A program made the position numbers and the translations under genes. The notes below the pieces were generated by a model. That model was not told the DNA's origin. It saw nothing but the letters and a program-made list of their open reading frames with translations, and searched no databases. DNA of 64,000 nt. Source: JADKCL01 sp046329055 (GTDB lineage Bacteria; Bacteroidota; Bacteroidia; J057; JADKCL01). Below are positions 34,126 to 42,696 of this stretch, piece by piece. The first letter of the stretch is position 1; each line of letters starts with the position of its first letter. The stretch is taken from NCBI GenBank assembly GCA_046329055.1, contig JAXLVK010000025.1:1-64000 (forward strand), given 5' to 3'.

Positions 34126-34911
34126 TCAGATCGGGAACCGCTGCCGTAGGGCGGCAATTGATTCCAGGAAGTCTTCGCGCTGCTTCACTTCGATGATCAG
34201 GTAAGGCAGGGGATCCAATGCCGTGAAGGCCTCCCAAAACCCATCGAAGTTCACCGTCCCCTTGGTGTAGGCGATGTGCTCGTCAAATCGGCCGTGGTTG
34301 GAGTGGAGGTGCACGTATCCGAGCCGGGATTCGTAGGTCTGCACCCAATGCACGGGCGAAATCTTGGAGTCGATGAAGCAATGGCTATGGCCCGTGTCGT
34401 AGCAGATGGACACCAGCGGATGCCCGATGCTCCTCACCACCCCATCGATGTAGGAGGCATTCTCCTCCCGGGTGTTTTCGATGTGAATCGATGTCCCCTC
34501 CGCCTCCAGTGCAGGAATGAACTCCGACCAAAAGGCCGCTTGCTTTTCGGTCCAGTGCTGCTGGTACTGGGTATGGTTGGAATGCACATAGTTGGCATGG
34601 AAGACCACCTTGTGGATGCCGAGCCGCCGCGCCACATCCAAGGATTGCCGGATACGGGTCCTGCAAACGTTCAGGATCATGGGGTCGCGAGCCACAGGAT
34701 TCAGGTCATAAAACGCGCCGTGCATGGTGATGGGCAGGTCGAATCCGGCAAGCAAGTCGCGGTGCTTCGTGACGGCTGCATCCAGGTCCGGGCTGTCCAG
34801 CAGGTGCGGGTTGGCGAAACAGGACAACTCGATGCCCACCTGTTGCGCGCTCAGGGACTCCAGCAACGGAGCGGTCACATGCTCGACGGAAACCAAAATG
34901 TGCGGATTCAT
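34126..34911 (-). CDS. Sugar phosphate isomerase/epimerase-like TIM-barrel protein
   Basis: This 261-residue protein has the xylose isomerase-like (AP endonuclease family 2) barrel. Metal and acid-base positions look conserved: ITMHGAFYDLNP, VVFHANYVHSNHTQY, IHIENTRE with the ligand Glu, ICYDTGHSHCF, and YVHLHSNHG. There is no signal peptide. Family members isomerise or epimerise sugars or inosose, but the substrate cannot be told. It is convergent with the regulator gene and divergent from the RecQ-like gene. Confidence 0.85.
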   Translation of the reverse strand: MNPHILVSVEHVTAPLLESLSAQQVGIELSCFANPHLLDSPDLDAAVTKHRDLLAGFDLPITMHGAFYDLNPVARDPMILNVCRTRIRQSLDVARRLGIHKVVFHANYVHSNHTQYQQHWTEKQAAFWSEFIPALEAEGTSIHIENTREENASYIDGVVRSIGHPLVSICYDTGHSHCFIDSKISPVHWVQTYESRLGYVHLHSNHGRFDEHIAYTKGTVNFDGFWEAFTALDPLPYLIIEVKQREDFLESIAALRQRFPI

Positions 34912-35196
34912 GGGCAGATCTCAGTGATTTGTTGAATCAAATTTAGTCCCAATGGCCCGAAAGGGCAGGATTTTTTGATTTTTCTGCCCTGCCCTGCCGT
35001 TACCTCAGGCGGCCTCCTGTCCCATTTCGCAACAAGCTCAAAATCAGGTCCATTTCCTCGCACACATGTGTACATATATAGATGTGTGCGCAGGGGGTTA
35101 CTCCACACATCCCATTTCCCTAGACAGGCCGTGGCAGCCCCGCAACTTTGGGCCATCGATTCAATTATTTCTCACAACACAAAAAACTCGATAGCA
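34912..35196. promoter_or_regulatory. Divergent promoter region with inverted repeat
   Basis: This is the spacer between the isomerase and the RecQ-C-like gene. A 9-bp inverted repeat CGCACACAT/ATGTGTGCG (35059-35067 and 35082-35090) with a 14-bp AT-rich spacer has the form of an operator for a dimeric regulator. It lies about 107 bp upstream of the start at 35197. The bound protein is unknown. Confidence 0.5.
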
Positions 35197-36174
35197 ATGG
35201 AAAGTGCAGTTGGAATGGTGGAGCAAACGACTCCCATGATGAATGCTCAAAACATGAGACACCTGGCCGGACGGATTCTGGAGACGATGGCTGGACTGGA
35301 ACGGAACTATGGCCCCTCCTACCTGGTGAGTGTGGTGGTGGGCAAGATCGACGGAAGCTGGCGCGACGAGGCCCATACCAAACTCCAATCATTTGGCTCG
35401 ATTCCCCCCAAGTTCCGGTCCCGCGTGAATTGTGCCATCCACTACCTCGTGGACCTGGGACTGCTCCAAACCCGTGGCAAGGGCTGCGCAACCCTCGCCC
35501 TCACGGATGCAGGCCGCAGCTGGCTGGAGTCCCGCGAGGACATCCCGGTACAGCCGATGCAATTGCGGTTCACGGGGCTGGAATGGTACCTGCGGGATGT
35601 GCTACGGCAATACCGCAGGGAGGTGGCGCAGGCCGAGGTCACCGATCCCTGGCAGGTATTCACGGACTATTCGCTGGATCGGCTGGTGATGGGCAAGCCG
35701 CTCGGCTTGGAGGAATTGCTCCGCATCCCGGGATTTGACCACGCCAAGTGTGAGCGCTACGGGGTCGGCATCCTGCGCTGCGTTCAGGATGTGCTGGAAA
35801 ATTACGAGGACTACCGCATGGCCAACCTCCGCAAGCGCGTCAATGGCCACACCTTTCAGAAAATCAAGAAACTCTTCGAGGAAGGCTTCACCCTGCCCGA
35901 AATCCGGATTGCGATGGCTGTGACCCTGGACACGGTGGTGCGCTACCTCTGCGACCTGCACGAGGTGGGCGATGTGGACCTGATCCCGTGGATCGAGCGC
36001 AACGTGAACAGCCAAACGCTCTTCGCCGCTGTGGAATACCTGAGCCGGGTGACGAACCCGACCCTGATGGAAGGCGCCCGTGCATTGGGGGTGGACATCA
36101 ACCTGATGCGCTTCGCCGTGGTCTATCGCAAGGATCAAGAAATGGGCGGCAAGCCCGAAAAGATGGCTGCCTGA
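35197..36174 (+). CDS. RecQ C-terminal-like protein (RQC, HRDC and HTH) without helicase domain
   Basis: This is a 325-residue protein. Residues of about 20-110 resemble the winged-helix RQC domain of RecQ (YGPSYLVSVVVGKIDGSW; AIHYLVDLGLLQTRGKGCAT). Residues of about 145-205 resemble HRDC (YSLDRLVMGKPLGLEELLRI), and a helix-turn-helix follows at about 215-255 (FQKIKKLFEEGFTLPEIRIA). No helicase motifs are encoded upstream, so this is a free-standing DNA-binding module. It may regulate transcription or modulate a RecQ helicase elsewhere. The start at 35197 follows a typical leader, and earlier in-frame codons run through AT-rich non-coding DNA. Confidence 0.75.
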   Translation: MESAVGMVEQTTPMMNAQNMRHLAGRILETMAGLERNYGPSYLVSVVVGKIDGSWRDEAHTKLQSFGSIPPKFRSRVNCAIHYLVDLGLLQTRGKGCATLALTDAGRSWLESREDIPVQPMQLRFTGLEWYLRDVLRQYRREVAQAEVTDPWQVFTDYSLDRLVMGKPLGLEELLRIPGFDHAKCERYGVGILRCVQDVLENYEDYRMANLRKRVNGHTFQKIKKLFEEGFTLPEIRIAMAVTLDTVVRYLCDLHEVGDVDLIPWIERNVNSQTLFAAVEYLSRVTNPTLMEGARALGVDINLMRFAVVYRKDQEMGGKPEKMAA

Positions 36175-36218
36175 GCCTCCAGAATTTCGCTTTCGTTCTT
36201 TTCCTGACACGTTTTTCC

Positions 36219-36247
36219 GGAAAACCCCGCAGCAGTCGGGGTTTTCC
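36219..36247 (+). terminator. Probable terminator of the RecQ-C-like gene
   Basis: A perfect 11-bp stem GGAAAACCCCG/CGGGGTTTTCC has a 7-nt loop. The T-tract is within the stem rather than after it, so it is a moderate call. Confidence 0.6.
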
Positions 36248-36316
36248 TATGTCTGCCTGGCAACCTGGCCGGAAACCGAGTCATAGCCCCACACTTGAAA
36301 TTTTGAGGGCCGGTAT

Positions 36317-36348
36317 TTTGAAAAGCCGAGAGAAAGGCCTTATCTTTG
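36317..36348 (+). promoter_or_regulatory. Bacteroidota-type promoter of the tRNA-Ser gene
   Basis: TTTG at 36317-36320 (-33 box) and TATCTTTG at 36341-36348 (-7 box, TAnnTTTG) are spaced 20 bp, the optimum for the major sigma factor of this phylum. The tRNA begins 13 bp later. Confidence 0.8.
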
Positions 36349-36361
36349 TCATCCATTTCCC

Positions 36362-36449
36362 GGAGAGGTGTCCGAGTGGTTGAAGGAGCACGCCTGGAAA
36401 GTGTGTGTACCTCAAAAGGGTACCGCGGGTTCGAATCCCGCTCTCTCCG
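36362..36449 (+). tRNA. tRNA-Ser (GGA)
   Basis: This 88-nt class II tRNA has acceptor stem GGAGAGG paired with TCTCTCC and discriminator G. The anticodon stem CACGC/GTGTG closes the loop CTGGAAA (anticodon GGA). A long variable arm and the T arm GCGGGTTCGAATCCCGC follow. CCA is not encoded, as is common in Bacteroidota. A terminator follows at once. Confidence 0.95.
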
Positions 36450-36456
36450 CCCGAGA

Positions 36457-36488
36457 TGAAAAAAGCCCCGAAATTCGGGGCTTTTTTC
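36457..36488. terminator. Bidirectional terminator after tRNA-Ser
   Basis: A stem AAAAAGCCCCGAA/TTCGGGGCTTTTT serves the tRNA on the plus strand (TTTTTTCG) and the convergent YdcH-like gene on the minus strand (TTTTTTC). Confidence 0.9.
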
Positions 36489-36515
36489 GTGCTTCCTAAT
36501 CTGACAGTGTTCTCG

Positions 36516-36746
36516 TCATGCATTCAGCATGGCGTAAATCTGATCCTTGAGGTGGACGCGCTTCACGCGCAGTTCGTGCAAGTACTCATCGATCGCAACC
36601 GTGGCTCCGCTCTCGATGCTGTGGATTTCATGATCCAAGTTATGGTACTCGTCGAACAGCTTGCGGAAGTGATGGTCATTCATCTTCAACTCGTGAATGC
36701 GCTCCTTGTGTTCGGGGAACTCATGAAGGATGTCGTGCTTTTCCAT
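36516..36746 (-). CDS. YdcH-family (DUF465) small helical protein
   Basis: This is a 76-residue protein matching DUF465/YdcH: FPEHKERIHELKMNDHHF, then FDEYHNLDHEIHSIE and YLHELRVKRVHLKDQIYAML. It is a helical hairpin or coiled coil, cytoplasmic, of unknown function. The family is widespread in Gram-negative bacteria. It ends against a bidirectional terminator shared with the tRNA gene. Confidence 0.88.
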   Translation of the reverse strand: MEKHDILHEFPEHKERIHELKMNDHHFRKLFDEYHNLDHEIHSIESGATVAIDEYLHELRVKRVHLKDQIYAMLNA

Positions 36747-36881
36747 GTTTTATTTCAACGTTTAGACTTCAAAAAAACAGCAGTCAAACGCGGCGGAGCA
36801 TGACAAATAGCAGCTTTTCAGACGAGATGAATCAGTCGCCGGGAGACAACCTTTTGGGGCGGGCATCGAATGGAGCGGCCT

Positions 36882-37628
36882 TCAGAATTGCTTGAGGTAG
36901 GTCATAACGGCATCACGCTTGCGCTGTGAAACCGGGATCTCCACCCCGTCCTCCATGAGCAGCGACCCTCCATCACCCTTGCGGTAGGCGGAGACACGGC
37001 CCATGTTCACGACGTAGCTGTGGTGCACCCTCAGGAATCCCATGGAACCCAGCAGCTCCTCGTACTCCTTGAGGCTTTTGGAGATGACTATGCGCTTGCC
37101 TCCCTGCATCACAATGGAGGTATAAACCCCCTCGGCCTCGCAGTAAAGCAGGTCCTGCGGGCGCACGAGGTGGACGGCATTGTGGTCGCGCAGGGCGATG
37201 CGGCGATCGCCAGTGTGGCTGGCATCCATCCGCTCCATCAGCACTTGCAGGGTCGCAGCCTGTGACCTGAGATCCAGGTTGCGGCTCGCCTTGGCCACGG
37301 CCGCCACGAGATCCTCCGGTATCACAGGCTTGAGCAGATAGTCCACGGCACTAAGGCGGAATGCGTCCACGGCATATTGGTTGAAGGCGGTGATGAACAC
37401 CACTTGGAACTTGATCTCGCCCAGCCCGCGCACGAGCTCGAGCCCGGTCCCGTCGTCCATCTCGATGTCCACAAAGAGGATATCCGGGCTGGACTTCGCA
37501 ATCCGCTCCCGCGCCTCGGTCACGCCGGAAGCCTCCTCCACTTGAGTGATCACAGGGCAATATGCCCCCAACATGCGCCGCAATCCCTCGCGAATGGGCG
37601 ATTCGTTGTCCACGATCAGGGCCTTCAT
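36882..37628 (-). CDS. LytTR-family response regulator
   Basis: This 248-residue regulator has an N-terminal receiver domain with the acidic pair at its start (IVDNES), phospho-acceptor Asp54 (ILFVDIEM), Thr/Ala near 81 (VFITAF) and the Lys in YLLKPV. A LytTR DNA-binding domain covers the last 100 residues (LLYCEAEGVYTSIVM; FLRVHHSYVVNM). Such regulators bind direct repeats upstream of target genes. It is paired with the histidine kinase upstream, 133 bp away on the same strand. The start at 37628 was chosen because MKALIVDNES is the first beta strand of the receiver. Confidence 0.92.
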   Translation of the reverse strand: MKALIVDNESPIREGLRRMLGAYCPVITQVEEASGVTEARERIAKSSPDILFVDIEMDDGTGLELVRGLGEIKFQVVFITAFNQYAVDAFRLSAVDYLLKPVIPEDLVAAVAKASRNLDLRSQAATLQVLMERMDASHTGDRRIALRDHNAVHLVRPQDLLYCEAEGVYTSIVMQGGKRIVISKSLKEYEELLGSMGFLRVHHSYVVNMGRVSAYRKGDGGSLLMEDGVEIPVSQRKRDAVMTYLKQF

Positions 37629-37761
37629 TTCAGTGAATTCATTCTCCGTTTGATCAAATATACTACTTCGTCCCAACTGCCCGCCTGACGTCTCCACCTC
37701 GATCAAGCAGGTGCATGGATGGCTTTAGCAAGTGCGCCTGCTGGATGTGCACCTGCTCCAT

Positions 37762-39645
37762 TCAGGCCAGTTTGGGGATTGTGATTTCCACCCGATAGCC
37801 CTGGGTCAGGCTCATGCGCCGCAGTGCCATCTGCGCCTTGCGGCGAAGCCGCGAGTTGATCAGGGTGATGCGGTCCTCAATGATCTGCGACGCCCGCGAC
37901 GGGAAACCCTCATGCCGCGAAGTCGATTCCGCCTCCGGCTGCCCATTGTCATCCACCATGGCCACGATCTCGTCGCCACGGCGCTCCACCCGGATGGTGA
38001 GTTGTCCGCCGGACTGCATCCGCTGGAAGCCATGCTCGATGGAGTTTTCCGCCAGCGGCTGGAAGATGAGGGATGGCACTTGAACCTCGCTGGGGTCGAT
38101 GCTCGGGTCGATCTCGATCTTGTGGGTGAACCTGCCCGGGATGCGCAGGGATTGCAGGGCGAGGTAGTCCTCCAAGTACTGCAACTCCATTTCCAGCGGG
38201 ATCAACTCGGCATAGGTCGTCTCCAAGGTGATGCGCATGAGGCGGCTGTACCGCGCCAGGAATCCCGGCAGGCGGTCGGATTGCTCCGGATCCAGGCTCA
38301 TGTTCTGGAGTGTGGCCATCATGTTGAAGAAGACGTGGGGATTGATGCGGGCGCGGTTCAGACGTTGCTCGGTTTCATGGAGGGCCTTTTCACTTTGGAG
38401 CAGGCGCTGCCGGTACCAGAGCACCACGGTCACGATCACCGCCACCGCGAACAATGCCCCAGCAAATATGGTGGTGTTCAACCGGCTGATGTGGAGCCCG
38501 CGCAGCTCCTGTTGCCTAGCAAGCTCCCTGATCTCGGCATCCTGTTCCACCTTTTTGTAGCGGGCCTCGAATTCCCGTGCAGCGACCGCCTTTTCGGCCG
38601 TGAAAATGCTGTCTTGCAGGTGCTTGTACCGCTCCAAGGCATCCAGTGCAACGACAGGATTCCCTGCGTTCTTGGCATGCTCATAGATCATCCTATAGGC
38701 AATCCGCTTCAGGGAGGGATCGTAAGATGGTATCCGAGGGACATGGGCCTGGATCATCTCGACCGCCTCCGCAAACCGCCCCTTTGCCGCATAGACATCG
38801 GCGCTGTCAATCGCGATCCGCATCCGTACGCTGAATCCCTGGTTGGGGTTGAGGTAATGTGCAGCCGAATCCAGGAAGATGAGACACTCATCGAAGCGCC
38901 CTTGAACCAGACGGACCTTCGCCAGGCACTCAAATGCACTTGGCCTGAGACGTCTGGCATTGGCGATTCGGGTGATCTCAATTGCCTGATTTGCCAGAAA
39001 GGCTGCCGAGTCCAGATAGGCGACGCGTTCTGGCTTGTAACCGTAGTAGTTGGTGTAGAGCTTGGCCGGTTCGTTGAGGATGCGGAACCGTGAGATGGGC
39101 TTCGGGATGTCGCCGACGTATTGGATGGCCTTGCGGATATAGGGCAGACCACGGGAATACTCGGTGGTCAGGAAATAGGCATTGCCCACCTCGAAATAGG
39201 CCCTGGACATGATATCCTTCTTGCCCAAGCGCTTGCCCAGGTTCAACAGGGACGTCCCGACGAGGATGGTCGAGTCTGTCTCCAAGGCAAAGGAATGCAC
39301 CACGGTTCGTAAGTCGAGGTAGCCCAGGTAGAACGAATCTGCGCAGCCCATCCCTTGGATATAGTGGAGGAGCTCTGCGAGCCTGATCTTGGCCGAATCG
39401 ATCTTCCCCTCCCTGAAGACGTGGTCCGCTGTGAGCCGCATCAGCATGCGCTTGCAACCCGGGTGATCCTCCTTGAGTTCCCAATCCTTGAGAATCGCCC
39501 GCTTCCGCTGCGGATTGGAGATGGTGTCCAATTGGTAGGTAAGTTCCGCGTAGTCTTCCTTTCGCGGACAGTGGCAATCATCCTGGGCATGCGATGGGAA
39601 TGCAACTCCGAGGCACAGCAGCAGAAATAGGATGTGATACTTCAT
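37762..39645 (-). CDS. LytS-type histidine kinase with N-terminal TPR sensor
   Basis: This is a 627-residue kinase. A signal peptide (MKYHILFLLLCLGVAFPSHA) leads into a TPR-like sensor region to about 380, outside the membrane. One membrane helix (TTIFAGALFAVAVIVTVVLW) follows, then a His_kinase domain with His437 in INPHVFFNM, and an ATPase domain with LAENSIEHGF (N-box) and VDDNGQ (G1). This TPR-TM-His_kinase layout is common in Bacteroidota. It should phosphorylate the LytTR regulator downstream. The start at 39645 was chosen for the signal peptide. The longer open frame has no family match. Confidence 0.92.
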   Translation of the reverse strand: MKYHILFLLLCLGVAFPSHAQDDCHCPRKEDYAELTYQLDTISNPQRKRAILKDWELKEDHPGCKRMLMRLTADHVFREGKIDSAKIRLAELLHYIQGMGCADSFYLGYLDLRTVVHSFALETDSTILVGTSLLNLGKRLGKKDIMSRAYFEVGNAYFLTTEYSRGLPYIRKAIQYVGDIPKPISRFRILNEPAKLYTNYYGYKPERVAYLDSAAFLANQAIEITRIANARRLRPSAFECLAKVRLVQGRFDECLIFLDSAAHYLNPNQGFSVRMRIAIDSADVYAAKGRFAEAVEMIQAHVPRIPSYDPSLKRIAYRMIYEHAKNAGNPVVALDALERYKHLQDSIFTAEKAVAAREFEARYKKVEQDAEIRELARQQELRGLHISRLNTTIFAGALFAVAVIVTVVLWYRQRLLQSEKALHETEQRLNRARINPHVFFNMMATLQNMSLDPEQSDRLPGFLARYSRLMRITLETTYAELIPLEMELQYLEDYLALQSLRIPGRFTHKIEIDPSIDPSEVQVPSLIFQPLAENSIEHGFQRMQSGGQLTIRVERRGDEIVAMVDDNGQPEAESTSRHEGFPSRASQIIEDRITLINSRLRRKAQMALRRMSLTQGYRVEITIPKLA

Positions 39646-39982
39646 GGCAGTTGTGGTGACTATGTTGGTACAAATCATCGGAACAGGAATGTCCTGCCCG
39701 ACTGGGCAAATTGGCTGGGGAAACCTGATGTAATCGGCAGTATTGGCTATCGAAACATGACGCGATGCGCCATCCATGTGCCAGCGTGTCCTCGGTTGCA
39801 AAGACCGGGCCAAATTGCGGCAATCCGAGCACTTGCAAACTGGGCAAATTCGCAAGTGGGCAATGACTCTCAGCAAGGAAGCAAGCTATTCCTCTATTCA
39901 GCAGACCCATGAAGCTGGGCTTCAAGACGGCGTTTCTCGAAGACTGCAACTTAAGATGAGGCACGAGAATTGCTACAATGCC

Positions 39983-40073
39983 GGGGTGAAGTGCTTCAAA
40001 TGCCTCCCCAGCGGACAGCTTCCAAGGTTGGAGGTGAGCACAGCCCCTAGCGCCTACGCTAGGGGGATTTTCT
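39983..40073 (+). promoter_or_regulatory. Candidate attenuator: paired stems overlapping a terminator hairpin
   Basis: Stems GGGG/CCCC (39983-39986 with 40044-40047), GTGCT/AGCAC (39991-39995 with 40037-40041) and CCTCC/GGAGG (40003-40007 with 40030-40034) can form one long structured domain. The same CCCC is the 5' arm of a 9-bp hairpin CCCCTAGCG/CGCTAGGGG (40044-40052 and 40057-40065) followed by GATTTTCTTATTTTTG. The two folds are mutually exclusive, as in transcription attenuators. No known riboswitch class is recognised. Confidence 0.4.
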
Positions 40074-40081
40074 TATTTTTG
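40074..40081 (+). promoter_or_regulatory. -7 box TATTTTTG of the TPR-like gene
   Basis: This is a perfect match to the Bacteroidota -7 element TAnnTTTG, 23 bp before the ATG at 40105. A good -33 TTTG is not present. It overlaps the T-tract of the upstream hairpin. Confidence 0.55.
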
Positions 40082-40104
40082 TAGTACCGAAAAGTTTGAA
40101 TCTG

Positions 40105-40920
40105 ATGAAAAGAGCTACTCTCTTCACTGCCCTATTGTTGGCAGTTGGCATACAGGCTTCCGCTCAATGCGGAGCCAAGGGCATGAAGGCCATCGAGGAC
40201 AAGAATTTTGCGAATGCCTGGTCGGCTTTCGAGGATTGCCTCAAGGATGACCCGAATGAAATATCCGCCAACTTCGGCATGTCCCGCCTCTACGGGATGG
40301 ATCCGGCCAAAAAGGACATGCAAAAGGCACTGGACCACCTCGTGATTGCCGAGACAGGTTGGGCCAAACTCGCGGACAAGGACCGTGGCAAATACGAGAA
40401 GCTGGGCATCACCACCGCCGAGCTTCAAACCCGGCGCGACCGCGTGGAGGCGAGCTTCCTGGAAGCCGCCAAGCAAAAGAGCTCTGTCGAGGCCTACGAT
40501 GCCTTCCTGCTCGCATTCCCGAACAGCGCCTCCGCCACTGTCTGTCGGAACTACCGCAATGACCTCGCCTATCAACTCGCGCTCAAGGCTGGCACGGTTG
40601 CGGCGCTGGACGACTACTTGATCACCTACCCCGACGCTGAAAACGCCAAGGACGTGGCCAAGGTCCGCGACGAACACGCAACCAAGGAGGCCCTGGCCGC
40701 CAATACCGAGGAGGCATTGGAAAACTTCCTGAAGCGCTACCCCACTGCCATGCAGGCTCCACAGATACAGCAGCGCCTGAATGCTGTGGCCTTCGAAAAT
40801 GCCAAGACTGCCAATACGGTGGATGGCTACCGCGAGTACATCGCAAGGTTCCCGGATTCCGTTTTCATCATGCAGGCCAAGGAGAAATTGGAGTTCCTCG
40901 AGGCCCAAGGAAACCGCTAA
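40105..40920 (+). CDS. Secreted/periplasmic helical (TPR-like) repeat protein
   Basis: This is a 271-residue protein with signal peptide MKRATLFTALLLAVGIQASA (cleavage near 20). TPR-like helical repeats follow, in which units such as VEAYDAFLLAFPNSASATVC and VDGYREYIARFPDSVFIMQA show the pattern of outer-membrane assembly lipoproteins (BamD-like) without a lipobox. No enzyme motif is seen. The start at 40105 is the ATG after a perfect -7 box; a TTG nine bases earlier is less likely. It is followed by two T9SS cargo genes on the same strand, with no clear terminator between. Confidence 0.75.
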   Translation: MKRATLFTALLLAVGIQASAQCGAKGMKAIEDKNFANAWSAFEDCLKDDPNEISANFGMSRLYGMDPAKKDMQKALDHLVIAETGWAKLADKDRGKYEKLGITTAELQTRRDRVEASFLEAAKQKSSVEAYDAFLLAFPNSASATVCRNYRNDLAYQLALKAGTVAALDDYLITYPDAENAKDVAKVRDEHATKEALAANTEEALENFLKRYPTAMQAPQIQQRLNAVAFENAKTANTVDGYREYIARFPDSVFIMQAKEKLEFLEAQGNR

Positions 40921-40993
40921 CGCCAATCATTTTTTATTTCCCCTGAATATCTGGAAATTGGGGGTTCAGAATGCTCAACACACACTGAGGTAT

Positions 40994-41788
40994 ATGAGAA
41001 AAAGCGTACTCACATTGATTCTTGCACTTGCTGGATCGGCCATCATGGCACAGGTCTGCACACCTAACCCACTTTATGTCTTGGCAGGGATTCCCGGCGT
41101 CTATCCGAACCCCCTGATCCAAAGCAACCTCACCTCCGGCAACCAAGGTCAGGCCTACACAGAGACCTTCACCATCATGGTGCCCCAAGACACCACCATC
41201 GACCTGTCCTCCTACATCGGGTTCCCCTTCCCGGCAGTGTCGGTGTCTGTGAACTTCCAAGAAGTGACCGCCATCACCGGCCTGCCTTCTGGCTTGAACT
41301 ATGCCTGCGACATCCAAAGCTGCAACTGGGGCGGTGGCACCAATGGCTGCATCAAGGTCTCCGGCACACCTACCCAAGGCGGCACCTTCAACGTGGGCAT
41401 GACCACTGGCTACAATGTCACCGTGCCCCAGCAAGTCCCCGTGATCGGTGGCCAATCCATCACCATCCCGATCCCCGGCTTGGGCTGGACCATGGATGTG
41501 ACGGCTGTGGGTGTCCAGGAGCAACGTGAAAACAGCCTCTGGATCAGCCACAATGCCCCGAACCCCTTCCACGGCGCCACCACCATCACCTACCACGCTC
41601 CCCGTCCGAGCGACGTGACCATGACGGTCACCGACCTGCTGGGCAAAGTGGTTTTCGTGAGCAGCAGCCGCGCAACCGTGGGTGACAATGCCATCCGCTT
41701 CGACGCCAATGGCTACACCCCGGGCATCTACCTCTACACGATCTCCAATGGCAGCCAAGCCGCCACTGGCAAGATGGTGATCGAGTGA
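40994..41788 (+). CDS. T9SS-secreted protein with C-terminal sorting domain
   Basis: This 264-residue protein has a signal peptide (MRKSVLTLILALAGSAIMAQ). A beta-rich body follows with a Put-like Ig pattern (GLPSGLNYACDIQSC; CIKVSGTPTQGGTFNV). The C-terminal T9SS type A sorting domain starts at NAPNPFHGATTITYHAP and ends GIYLYTISNGSQAATGKMVI. It should be exported across the outer membrane and then anchored or released. It has a downstream paralogue at 41822 with the same motifs (VTVPQQVPVIGG), so it was duplicated in tandem. The ligand is unknown. Confidence 0.85.
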   Translation: MRKSVLTLILALAGSAIMAQVCTPNPLYVLAGIPGVYPNPLIQSNLTSGNQGQAYTETFTIMVPQDTTIDLSSYIGFPFPAVSVSVNFQEVTAITGLPSGLNYACDIQSCNWGGGTNGCIKVSGTPTQGGTFNVGMTTGYNVTVPQQVPVIGGQSITIPIPGLGWTMDVTAVGVQEQRENSLWISHNAPNPFHGATTITYHAPRPSDVTMTVTDLLGKVVFVSSSRATVGDNAIRFDANGYTPGIYLYTISNGSQAATGKMVIE

Positions 41789-41821
41789 TCCGGCTCCCAT
41801 TGAACGTCTAATCTGACTCCC

Positions 41822-42603
41822 ATGAAAAGAACATTGTTCCTCGCGCTCTTGCTCTTGGCTGCCACTGTGCAGTTCGGATGGTCGCAATGCACACCCGACC
41901 CCAACTCCAATGGCGCCTTCTTCTACCCTTCGCCCACGGCTCCGCTACCCTCGGGCACTGTCGGCACGCCGTATGCGCAGGTGATCACCATCAATGTCCC
42001 CGCGGACACCGCGATCGACCTGGGGGCCCTGATCGGCTTTCCATTCCCTCCGGTGACCGTGACGGTGAACCAGCTCACGCTCGGGGCAGTCACTGGCTTG
42101 CCCCAAGGCATCACTGGCACAGCGAACCCTGGCACTGGGGTCATCCTCGGCGGCAGCAACGGGTGCATTGACTTGGCAGGCACGCCCACAACATCCGGAC
42201 AGTATGCCTTCAACATCCCCGGCACGCTGAACGTCACGGTGCCCCAGCAGGTTCCCGTGATCGGTGGCACCCAGCAGAACATCCCCGCTCCTGTGCCTTA
42301 CAACATGGAAGTGGTGGGAACCTCCGCTGTGCCCCCGGCCAAAACGGTGGATTGACTGTCTCCCAGAGCCAGCCCAATCCCACACGTGGCATGACCGTAG
42401 TTCGCTACAGCGTCACCGCCCCGAGTGACCTCAGCCTGCAGCTGATCGATGTCACTGGGAAGCTGGTGCTACAGCAGACGCAGCAAGGTGCAACCGGTGC
42501 AGGCAGCTTCCGTTTCGATGCGGATGAATTTGCCCCCGGCATCTACCTCTACCGCATCAGCGATGGCCAACATAGCGTGGTCCGCAAGATGGTGGTGGAG
42601 TGA
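41822..42603 (+). CDS. T9SS-secreted paralogue, frameshifted
   Basis: The first part (41822-42355) has a signal peptide (MKRTLFLALLLLAATVQFGW) and the same body as the upstream paralogue (GCIDLAGTPTTSGQYAFNI; VTVPQQVPVIGG). It then stops shortly after a C5 run at 42332-42336. The second frame carries the missing sorting domain (SQPNPTRGMTVVRYSVTAPS ... YLYRISDG) to 42603. Adding one C to the run restores a single protein of about 260 residues, reading VPPGQNGGLTVSQ. This is either a one-base sequencing error or a recent disruption; the rest looks intact. Confidence 0.8.
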
Positions 42604-42654
42604 GGTAGTAGGAAAAAGGCGGGCAGCGAAAGGTTGCTTGCAATGAATTTTAAT

Positions 42655-42696
42655 AGAGGAGAGTGCCCAGAGAATCTCGACGGGCACTCTCCTCTT
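42655..42696. terminator. Bidirectional terminator between convergent genes
   Basis: A perfect 14-bp stem AGAGGAGAGTGCCC/GGGCACTCTCCTCT with a 13-nt loop is followed by TTTCATTTG on the plus strand. It terminates both the T9SS gene and the serine hydrolase gene. Confidence 0.85.

Larger units (their letters stand above)
39646..40104. other. Intergenic region with candidate structured RNA and promoter
   Basis: This 459-bp spacer is divergent between the kinase gene and the TPR-like gene. The left part contains scattered TTGGCAAAT/GGGCAAATT repeats. At 39983-40081 lie a three-tier stem, a terminator-like hairpin and a phylum-type -7 box, listed separately. Confidence 0.5.

Noticed and set aside
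37629..37706. Upstream start at 37706 for the LytTR regulator
   Set aside because: It adds 26 residues before the first receiver strand. The family begins at MKALIVDN (37628).
39960..40070. Signal recognition particle RNA or another known small RNA
   Set aside because: The conserved GGAAGCAGC core of SRP RNA is not present in the expected context on either strand, and no other standard RNA fits.
39776..40084. 102-residue plus-strand frame upstream of the TPR-like gene
   Set aside because: Composition is not protein-like and it runs through a terminator hairpin. Treated as non-coding with a possible structured RNA.
42332..42336. Programmed ribosomal frameshift at the C5 run of the T9SS paralogue
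   Set aside because: There is no slippery heptamer plus pseudoknot visible, and three other genes nearby show similar isolated indels, so an error or mutation is simpler.
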